Shown piece by piece: positions 19,674 through 26,123 of a stretch of 64,000 nucleotides of DNA. The position numbers and the translations under genes were made by a program. Each line of letters begins with the position of its first letter. Position 1 is the stretch's first letter. Below the pieces are notes generated by a model that saw only the letters and a program-made list of their open reading frames with translations, did not search any database and was not told where the DNA came from. Source of the stretch: Klebsiella sp. RHBSTW-00484 (lineage in GTDB: Bacteria; Pseudomonadota; Gammaproteobacteria; Enterobacterales; Enterobacteriaceae); assembly GCF_013705725.1 (NCBI RefSeq), contig NZ_CP055481.1:992001-1056000 (forward strand), given 5' to 3'.

Positions 19674-19920
19674 AATTATATATATGTGATATGGTGCCTT
19701 TGGCTTGTTCGTATACTGTTTAAATAATACGTTTTACGTGTTTTTTCTTTCTTGCTAATTATTTGTGTGAATATTTTAAGGAGATTTAATTATCCACTTC
19801 TGAATATTTTGTCTGTAATCACATTTCCATCTTTCTGTTATTCCGTCTGCATTGTTTTTGTATAAAAAGCCAGGGCATAGTCTCAGTAACACCATTCTGT
19901 TAATGCTGAGAGAAATTATT
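19674..19920 (+). promoter_or_regulatory. Leader copy 1 of the RTX cassette array
   Basis: First of five homologous AT-rich leaders (the others precede 21288, 23430, 24321 and 25679). Shared elements are GTATACTGTTTAAATAAT (possible promoter), an AAGGAGATTTAATTATC block, the string TTCCGTCTGCATTGTTTTTG, and a hairpin CTCAGTA/TGCTGAG ending at the ribosome-binding site. Promoter activity is inferred from conservation only. Confidence 0.7.
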
Positions 19921-20361
19921 ATGCCCTTTGTTAAAGTTGAAGTGACTCCGGAAGAGAGTAGAGCCCTGCTGTTACAGGATGAAGAACTGCAAAGGGTTTA
20001 TGAGGAAGTCGGAGGGGGAAGGATTACAACTGCCGCCAGGCAACCTCCCGATTGCTGGTACGTTAATGAAGAAGAGGATGCCAGCATTTGCTTGCTGGGT
20101 CTGGGCACAGGCCCGTGGTGTGATCCAAGGCACCTGTATATTTTAAGAATAAATAAAAACTATATCGTTTTTCAGTTGGTTGGTTTTACCACTGTAAGGT
20201 TTCTTCATAATAGTTCTTTGCTGGATAATGATCTTTACCGGGTGAAATATCTTATTTTGGCAGGACTGAATTCTGTCGGTTACTGGGGGTTGGGTATTAC
20301 CGATACTGTTGATCTCGTGCTCGATCCCGTTTTTGAGTTTGTTCAGGAACAGAGGTCTTAA
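19921..20361 (+). CDS. Small partner protein, unit 1 (candidate immunity protein or chaperone)
   Basis: 146 residues starting MPFVKVEVTPEESRALLL; I recognise no named family. The start has GAGAGAAA seven to nine bases upstream and is shared by all five copies; an upstream in-frame ATG at 19852 lies in the leader and is rejected. No signal peptide or membrane segment. The protein alternates conserved stretches (WYVNEEEDASICLL, RHLYILRINKNYIVFQ, NDLYRVKYLI) with variable ones around residues 30-45 and 55-65. It ends one base before the next gene, so the two are translationally coupled. By position it resembles the small gene upstream of frpC (frpD) or the gene before apxIVA; a role as immunity to the coupled NADase-like module is my inference. 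Confidence 0.7.
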   Translation: MPFVKVEVTPEESRALLLQDEELQRVYEEVGGGRITTAARQPPDCWYVNEEEDASICLLGLGTGPWCDPRHLYILRINKNYIVFQLVGFTTVRFLHNSSLLDNDLYRVKYLILAGLNSVGYWGLGITDTVDLVLDPVFEFVQEQRS

Positions 20362-20362
20362 T

Positions 20363-20952
20363 ATGGCGTACACCTATTCTGAAGCGCTTGAACAACTGGA
20401 TATATTGCTACGTGATGGCAATGTAACCGTCGCTAAGCTTGAAAAACTGATTGCAGACACGTCAGCAAAGGTACCGCAGGCGGTGCCAGACAGTATATAT
20501 CTGCTTTACAGTGGAGATACTGAAGATGTTAAAGGGGTTGAGACTGCCACCAATATAAGTAATAAAAAAAGAATGCTCTGGTAATCGCTGATACTCCTGT
20601 GGGCATGCTTCTTAATAATAAAGATTTTGAGTTTTCGTACTTTATAGCCCGGCGGGATGAATACAGAGAAAATATTCCAAGTTTTAAGGATTTATCCCTG
20701 GAAGCACAGGGATAGATTGTCAAACAAGATTACCAATTAGCCTTTGATGGAAAAGACGCCTCAGGAAAAAAAGCTTCCAACAACTCCCTCTGGGATCAAG
20801 TATCTAAACGCTTCGTCGAAGAAGCCTCCGGTAGTTTCCGCATTCTCGCCACAGATGCCTCAGAATTCAGTATTTTCTATCAAACTGAACTTCCCGCCCT
20901 TCTTAAAAATCCGAACGTCTGCCTTTACGGTCAGCCAGAATCAGGAAAATAA
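20363..20952 (+). pseudogene. Orphan RTX N-terminal module, unit 1, inactivated
   Basis: Homologous to the first 190 residues of the large RTX protein (MAYTYSEALEQLDILL...). A one-base loss after the A-run near 20573 shifts the frame, giving ...NKKRMLW-stop, where the RTX gene reads NKKRNVLVIADT. A second lesion is an in-frame TAG at 20714-20716. After these, the original frame continues through SLWDQVSKRFVEEASG and IFYQTELPALLKNPNV to a stop at 20950-20952, preceded by the tail CLYGQPESGK shared with unit 4. The motifs of the ADP-ribosyl cyclase-like module can still be read, but no full product can be made. Confidence 0.85.
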
Positions 20953-21287
20953 TAAATAAGGCCATAGCCGGTATGGTATCGATATATCAGCTGTTGGCTG
21001 GTCTCTGTCTTACCTGATAGATCAGGTCAAAATTATTATAATGATATATATGTCATGTGATATCTTTGGCTTACCTGCATACTGTTTAAATAATGCAATT
21101 TACGTATTTTCTCTCTCCTGATTATTATTTGCGTGAATATTTTAAGGAAATTTAATTATCTCTTTTCTGATATTTTGTTTTTAATCATATTTCCATCTTT
21201 GTGTTATTCCGTCTGCATTGTTTTTGTATAAAAAGCCAGGGCATAGTCTCAGCAACACCATTCTGTTAATGCTGAGAGGAAATTATT
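20953..21287 (+). promoter_or_regulatory. Leader copy 2 of the RTX cassette array
   Basis: Begins with the inter-unit block AAGGCCATAGCCGGTATGG and the small hairpin ACCTGATAGATCAGGT, then the same leader as copy 1. The terminal hairpin here is CTCAGCA/TGCTGAG, fully paired, directly before GAGGAAA and the ATG. No gene seen. Confidence 0.7.
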
Positions 21288-21728
21288 ATGCTATTTGTTA
21301 AAGTTGAAGTGACACCGGAAGAGAGTAGAGCCCTGCTGCTACAGGATGAAGAACTGCAAAGGGTTTATCAGGAGGCCGGAGGGGGAAGGATTACCACCGC
21401 CGACTGGAAACCTCCTCGTAGCTGGTATGTTAATGAAGAAGAGGATGCCAGCATTTGCTTACTTTGTCGGGGCACAGGCCCGTGGTGTGATCCAAGGCAC
21501 CTGTATATTTTAAGAATAAATAAAAACTATATCGTTTTTCAGTTGGTTGGTTTTACCACTGTAAGGTTTATTCATAACAGTTCTTTGCTGGATAATGATC
21601 TTTACCGGGTGAAATATCTTATTTTGGCAGGACTGAATTCTGTCGGTTACTGGGGGTTGGGTATTACCGATACTGTTGATCTCGTGCTCGATCCCGTTTT
21701 TGAGTTTGCTCAGGAACTGAGGTCTTAA
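21288..21728 (+). CDS. Small partner protein, unit 2
   Basis: 146 residues, nearly identical to unit 1; it differs at the N-terminus (MLFVKVEV) and in the variable stretches (TTADWKPPRSWYVNEEED, LLCRGTGPWCDP). Intact, with the same ribosome-binding site and the same one-base spacing to the next gene. It keeps its reading frame although its coupled module gene is split by IS1, which suggests it may still be selected for, as expected of an immunity-type protein. Function unknown. Confidence 0.7.
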   Translation: MLFVKVEVTPEESRALLLQDEELQRVYQEAGGGRITTADWKPPRSWYVNEEEDASICLLCRGTGPWCDPRHLYILRINKNYIVFQLVGFTTVRFIHNSSLLDNDLYRVKYLILAGLNSVGYWGLGITDTVDLVLDPVFEFAQELRS

Positions 21729-21939
21729 TATGGCGTACACCTATTCTGAAGCGCTTGAACAACTGAATATATTACTACGAGATGGCAATGTTACCGTCGC
21801 TAAGCTTGAAAAACTGGTTGCAGACACGTCAGCAAAGGTACCGCAGGCGGGGCCGGACAGTATATATCTCCTTTATAGCGGAGAGACTCAAGGTGTTCGT
21901 TCAGTTGACACAGCTACTGATGTCAGCAATAAAAAAAGA

Positions 21940-22705
21940 GGTGATGCTTCCAATTAGTAGAACATGTGTTTTTCAATAAACGTCCCGATGACTTTTTCGT
22001 GGATCTCTACTGAACGCGAGAAGCAGATTGTTTTACGAGCCAAGCGCTTAATGCGGGTGCGCAGCGTCAGGTTATTGCGCTCAATCCGTTGGGTGAATAT
22101 TTTTCCGGTCAGATGCTTATCCTTCGGCACCTCCCGGCCATAGCTGCCCCAGTCGTCGCTGGTGATCATGCCGATGTTGAATGGCGTAAGCAGTGTCAGT
22201 AGTTCCCGGCAGGTTTCATCGGTACGGGGACCAAAAGTGTAGGCCAGTACACCCCCTGTTTTGGTGTTATACGCGTACCAGAGCCAGTGTTGCCGGGCTT
22301 TACTGCCAACGAAACTCCATTGCTCATCAAGTTCGCAGATAAGCGCCACATCAGCATGAGCAACGGGCGAAGACGTTATTCGCTTTGGCGTGAGTTTTTT
22401 AAAGTCCGGATGACGGTGTTAATGCCAATTTTCAGTGTTCTGGCGGTATCGCGAACCCCGGCGCCATTGAAGGCCATTTCAGTGATCAGCTCTTTAATGC
22501 CCGGCTTACGGGCCTCATAAGTGTAAGTGAGCTGAAAAACGCGGTGGCAGTCACGGCAGCGAAATCTGTCATGGCCTTTAGGGTTCTGACCATGGCGGTA
22601 GACCTGTGCAGACTGACAACGAGGACAATGAATGTTAACGCTGGCCATGAAAGAACCTCAAAAGCCCGCATTATACATCAGATTCAACTAATTAGAGGCA
22701 TCACC
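21940..22705 (-). mobile_element. IS1-family insertion sequence
   Basis: 766 bp, ends GGTGATGC...GCATCACC, with an 8-bp target duplication AAAAAAGA at 21932-21939 and 22706-22713. InsA and InsB' reading frames are on the minus strand. The proteins differ clearly from the classical E. coli IS1, so this is a divergent IS1-family member. Confidence 0.95.
21954..22648 (-). CDS. insAB: IS1 transposase InsAB', made by -1 frameshifting
   Basis: InsA spans 22648 down to 22376 (90 residues) with a zinc-finger CPRCQS...CRDCHRVF and a helix-turn-helix-like C-terminus. The canonical IS1 slippery run TTTAAAAAAC lies on the minus strand at 22403-22394, near the end of insA. A -1 shift there enters the insB' frame, which runs through the DDE domain (DEQWSFVGSKARQHW, MITSDDWGSYGRE, TQRIERNNL) to the stop at 21954. 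No lesion is visible, so the element may be active. Confidence 0.9.
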
Positions 22706-23085
22706 AAAAAAGAAATGTTCTGGTAATTGATGACAGTCCTGTTGGTTTGCTTCTGAGAGATAAAAGATTTGAATACGCATACTTTATATCCCGACGGGAT
22801 GAATACAGAGCGACCATTCCCGGTTTTAAGGATTTATCTCTGGAAGAACAAGGAGACATTGTATCCAGAGATCACCAATTAGCCATAAGCGGAAAAGATA
22901 CCTCAGGAAAAAGAATCACCAGCGATTCCCTCTGGGACCAGGCCTCTAAACGCTTTGTCGAAGAAGCCTCCGGTAGTTTCCGTATTCTCGCCACAGATGC
23001 TCTAGGATTTAGTCTTTTCTGTCAAACTGAACTCCCGCCCTTCTTAAAAATAAAAACATCTGCCTTTACGGTCAGCCAGATTTAG

Positions 23086-23429
23086 GGAAAGAATAAATAA
23101 GGCCATAACCTGCATGGTATTGATATATCAGTTATCGGCTGGCATCTGTCTTACCTGATAGAACAGGTCATAATTATTATATTAATATATATATATCATT
23201 TGATGCCATTGACCTGTCTGTATACTGTTTAAATAATGCGTTTTACGTATTTTTCCCTTCTTGCTTATTATTTGCGTGAATATTTTAAGGGAATTTAATT
23301 ATCCACTTATGAATATTTTGTCTGTAATCAAATTCCCATCTTTCTGTTATTCCGTCTGCATTGTTTTTGTATAAAAAGCCAGGGCATAGTCTCAGTAACA
23401 CCATTCTGTTAATGCTGAGAGGAATTATT
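23086..23429 (+). promoter_or_regulatory. Leader copy 3 of the RTX cassette array
   Basis: Same order of blocks as the other leaders: inter-unit block, ACCTGATAGAACAGGT, TATACTGTTTAAATAATGC, the AAGGGAATTTAATTATC block and the terminal CTCAGTA/TGCTGAG hairpin (with one G-U pair in RNA). No gene seen. Confidence 0.65.
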
Positions 23430-23878
23430 ATGCCCTTTGTTAAAGTTGAAGTGACACCGGAAGAGAGTAGAGCCCTGCTGTTACGGGATGAAGAACTGAG
23501 TCGGGTTTACCAGGCTACGGGGGGGGGGGACGGATTACGGGGGCTGCCTGGGAGTTCCCCGATTTCTGGTACGTTAATGAAGAAGAAGATGCCAGCTTTT
23601 GCCTGCTGTGTATGGGAGACAATCCGATATCTGATCCAAGACACCTGTATATATTAAGAATAAATAAAGACTATATTATTTTCCAGCTGGCTAATGGTAA
23701 AAAAACGGTAAGGTTTATTCACCGCAGCTCTCTGCTGGATAATGATCTTTACCGGGTGAAATATTTAATTTTAGCAGGACTGGATGCTGCTGGTTACTGG
23801 GGGAATGGTGTAGCTGATGTTGTAGTGGATGCTGTGTTAGACCCGGCTTTTGAGTTTGCTCAGGAGATATGGTCTTAA
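23430..23878 (+). pseudogene. Small partner gene, unit 3, frameshifted at a G-tract
   Basis: Starts MPFVKVEVTPEESRALLL like its relatives. At 23519-23529 there is a run of 11 G followed by A. With 9 (or 12) G the frame would read TGGGRITGAAWEFPDFWYVNEEEDASFCLL, matching the family; with 11 it diverts to a foreign sequence and stops at 23657. The original frame continues uninterrupted to 23878 (...EFAQEIWS). The gene is thus one slippage event from function: switched off by phase variation, decayed, or affected by a sequencing error. Confidence 0.8.
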
Positions 23879-23879
23879 T

Positions 23880-23993
23880 ATGGTTTATACCTGTTTTGAA
23901 GCAGTTGAACCGTTGAAAAATGATTGCCGATACGCACTACTAAAAAACCGGCTATCACCTTCACGGACAGCCATTCAGAACAATAATAAATAA
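23880..23993 (+). pseudogene. Deletion remnant of the orphan RTX module, unit 3
   Basis: Only the first dozen codons (MVYTCFEAVEPLK) and the last few (similar to the TVSQNQENNK-type out-of-frame tail) of the module gene remain, joined in a 37-codon frame. The whole domain core is gone. It follows the unit 3 partner gene with the usual one-base spacing. Confidence 0.7.
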
Positions 23994-24320
23994 GGCCATA
24001 GGACGTGTGGAATTGAGATGCCCGCTGTTCTCTGGTATCTGTCTTACCTGATAGTACAGGTTATGGCTATTATAATAATATATATATCATATGATGTCTT
24101 TCCCTTGCCTGTATACTGTGTAAATAATGCATTTTACGTATTTCTTCTTTCTTTGTTATTATCTGTGTGAATTTTTTAAGGAAATTTAATTATCCACTTC
24201 TGAATATTTTGTCTGTAATCAAATTTCCATCTTTCTGTTATTCTGTCTGCATTGTTTTTGTATAAAAAACCAGGGCATAGTCTCAGCAATATCATTCTGT
24301 TAATGCTGAGAGGAATTATT
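23994..24320 (+). promoter_or_regulatory. Leader copy 4 of the RTX cassette array
   Basis: Contains the inter-unit block, ACCTGATAGTACAGGT, TATACTGTGTAAATAATGC, the AAGGAAATTTAATTATC block and the fully paired CTCAGCA/TGCTGAG hairpin next to GAGGAAT. No gene seen. Confidence 0.65.
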
Positions 24321-24761
24321 ATGCCCTTTGTTAAAGTTGAAGTGACGCCGGAAGAAAGCGAAGCCCTGCTGTTACGGGATGAAGAACTGAACCGGGTTTA
24401 CCAAGAGACTGGGGGAGGACATGTTACAACTGCTGATGTGGCACTACCTCGTTACTGGTTCATTAATGAGGACGAGGATGCCAGTTTTTGCTTGCTGTGT
24501 TTGGGATCAACACCTGGATATAATCCAAGAAAGCTGTATATTTTACGGGTCAAAAAAAATTATATAATTTTGGGGCTATATAGATTTAGGAATATACAAT
24601 TCCTACATGACAGTCCGCTGCTGAATAATGAAATCTACAAGATAAAATATTTAATTACTGCAGCGCTCAGTGTTGCTGGCCAATGGGGAGATGGCGACAC
24701 TGATGGTGTAAATGGTGTACCAGATCCAATTTTTGAATTCGCACCAGGTATGAGGTCTTAG
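24321..24761 (+). CDS. Small partner protein, unit 4 (most divergent copy)
   Basis: 146 residues; the first 22 are as in the others (MPFVKVEVTPEESEALLLRDEE) but the middle and C-terminal parts differ strongly: HVTTADVALPRYWFINEDED, RKLYILRVKKNYIILGLYRF, and a variable tail AGQWGDGDTDGVNGVPDP. The frame is intact. The module gene coupled to it is also the most divergent in the array, which is what co-evolving toxin and immunity, or effector and chaperone, pairs would show. No recognised family. Confidence 0.72.
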   Translation: MPFVKVEVTPEESEALLLRDEELNRVYQETGGGHVTTADVALPRYWFINEDEDASFCLLCLGSTPGYNPRKLYILRVKKNYIILGLYRFRNIQFLHDSPLLNNEIYKIKYLITAALSVAGQWGDGDTDGVNGVPDPIFEFAPGMRS

Positions 24762-24762
24762 T

Positions 24763-25344
24763 ATGGCTTATACCTATGATGAGGCACTTAATGAGTGGAA
24801 AAAATGTAAGACTTTAGCTGATTTCGAAAATCTGATTGCTAATACATCAGTACAAATTGCCGGAGCCAATGCCAATAGTCGTTATTTACTTTATAGTGGT
24901 AAACTTGATGATAAATACCTTAGCGATATATCTAAAAATATAGCTAACAAAAATGACATATTTAGAATACAAGATACTGCTGTCGGTAAGCTTCTTAGTA
25001 ATTTAGATTTTCAAAAAGCATACTTCTATGCTCGTTGGGATGAATACGATGCAACCATCACGGGCTTTGCGGATTTATCGATAGAACAAAAAGGAGAAAT
25101 TTTAAAGAGAGACCATAACTTAGCTTGGGGGGGGACCGAGGGGTCTGTCGGTTCTGCCAAGAGAACCACCAACAACTCCCTCTGGGACCAGGCCTCTAAA
25201 CGCTTCGTCGAAGAAGCCTCCGGTAGTTTCCGCATTCTCGCCACAGATGCTTCAAAATTTAGTCTTTTCTATCAAACTGAACTCCCCGCCCTTTTTAAAA
25301 ACCTGAACGTCTGCCTTTACGAACAGCCAGAGCCAGGAAAATAA
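24763..25344 (+). CDS. Stand-alone RTX N-terminal module, unit 4 (ADP-ribosyl cyclase-like), intact
   Basis: 193 residues, homologous to residues 1-185 of the large RTX protein, then ending in the orphan-specific tail NVCLYEQPEPGK. Motif order recalls ADP-ribosyl cyclase/CD38: YSG at 44-46 (WSG in the family), QDTAVGKLL at 70-78 (EDT-x-x-G), SLWDQASKRFVEEASG at 139-154 (FW-x-x-AS...A-x-G), and FYQTELPAL at 169-177, where E173 sits at the catalytic glutamate position. The family tryptophan is kept at W141, but WSG is YSG and the EDT glutamate is Q70. There is no signal peptide and no RTX or secretion tail. The catalytic assignment is from remembered motifs and is unproven; it could also be an inactive decoy or recombination donor. 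Confidence 0.7.
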   Translation: MAYTYDEALNEWKKCKTLADFENLIANTSVQIAGANANSRYLLYSGKLDDKYLSDISKNIANKNDIFRIQDTAVGKLLSNLDFQKAYFYARWDEYDATITGFADLSIEQKGEILKRDHNLAWGGTEGSVGSAKRTTNNSLWDQASKRFVEEASGSFRILATDASKFSLFYQTELPALFKNLNVCLYEQPEPGK

Positions 25345-25678
25345 TAGATAAGGCCATAGCCGGTATGGTATCGATATATCAGCTGTCTGCTGGTTTCTGT
25401 CTTACCTGATAGATCAGGTCAGGATTATTATAATGATATATATATCATATGATACCTCTGGCTTACCTGTATACTGTTTAAATAATGCAATTTACGTATT
25501 TTCTCTCTCCCGGTTATTAGTTGTGTGAATATTTTAAGGAGATTTAATTATCTCTTTTCTGATATTTTGTTTTTAATCATATTTCCATCTTTGTGTTATT
25601 CCGTCTGCATTGTTTTTGTATAAAAAGCCAAGGCATAGTCTCAGCAACACCATTCTGTTAATGCTGAGAGGAATTATT
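25345..25678 (+). promoter_or_regulatory. Leader copy 5, upstream of the full-length RTX unit
   Basis: Same blocks as leader 2, which it resembles most (including the TCTCTTTTCTGATATTTTG variant). The terminal hairpin is CTCAGCA/TGCTGAG, ending at the GAGAGGAA ribosome-binding site. No gene seen. Confidence 0.7.
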
Positions 25679-26122
25679 ATGCCATTTGTTAAAGTTGAAG
25701 TGACACCGGAAGAGAGTTACGCCCTGCTGCTACAGGATGAAGAGCTGAACCGGGTTTACCAGGCTACGGGGGGGGGGCGGATTACAGGTGCCTGCGGACA
25801 TCCCCCCCTTTACTGGTATATTAATGAGGAAGAGGATGCCAGTTTTTGCCTGCTGCGTCTGGGCGGCAGTCCAGTTTATGATCCAAGACACTTGTATATA
25901 TTAAGAATTGGTAAAAATTATATTGTTTTTCAGTTGATTGATCGTAAGACTGTAAGGTTTATTCATGACAGCCCCTTACTGGATAATGAAACTTACCGGG
26001 TGAAATATTTAATTTTAGCAGGGCTAGAGTGTACTGGTTACTGGGGGTTGGGTATTACCGATATTTTCGCTGATGCTGTGTTTGATCCTGCTTTTGAGTT
26101 TGCTCAGGAGATAAGGTCTTAA
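25679..26122 (+). CDS. Small partner protein, unit 5, coupled to the RTX gene
   Basis: 147 residues starting MPFVKVEVTPEESYALLL, same family as the four upstream copies. A run of 10 G at 25768-25777 encodes part of TGGGR, in frame here; gain or loss of one G would destroy the protein, as seen in unit 3. Variable regions (TGACGHPPLYWYINEEED, SPVYDPRHLY, GLGITDIFADAVFDP) resemble units 1-3 more than unit 4. It ends one base before the RTX start, so both are likely made together. No signal peptide is seen. A role as immunity protein or secretion chaperone is inference. Confidence 0.72.
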   Translation: MPFVKVEVTPEESYALLLQDEELNRVYQATGGGRITGACGHPPLYWYINEEEDASFCLLRLGGSPVYDPRHLYILRIGKNYIVFQLIDRKTVRFIHDSPLLDNETYRVKYLILAGLECTGYWGLGITDIFADAVFDPAFEFAQEIRS

Positions 26123-26123
26123 T

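Larger units (their letters stand above)
21730..23085 (+). pseudogene. Orphan RTX N-terminal module, unit 2, split by IS1
   Basis: Starts MAYTYSEALEQLNILL and runs to ...DVSNKKR, where IS1 interrupts it at 21940. The frame resumes after 22713 as NVLVIDDSPVGLLL and continues through SLWDQASKRFVEEASG to FCQTELP. Near the 3' end one base is missing compared with unit 1, so the tail reads PFLKIKTSAFTVSQI and stops at 23085. The IS1 target site is the A-run (AAAAAAGA) at which unit 1 also carries its frameshift. Confidence 0.85.

Noticed and set aside
19852..19920. Upstream start of the partner gene (MFLYKKPGHSLSN...)
   Set aside because: This segment is the conserved leader including the hairpin; the unit 2 copy does not keep this extension in frame and the real start has the ribosome-binding site.
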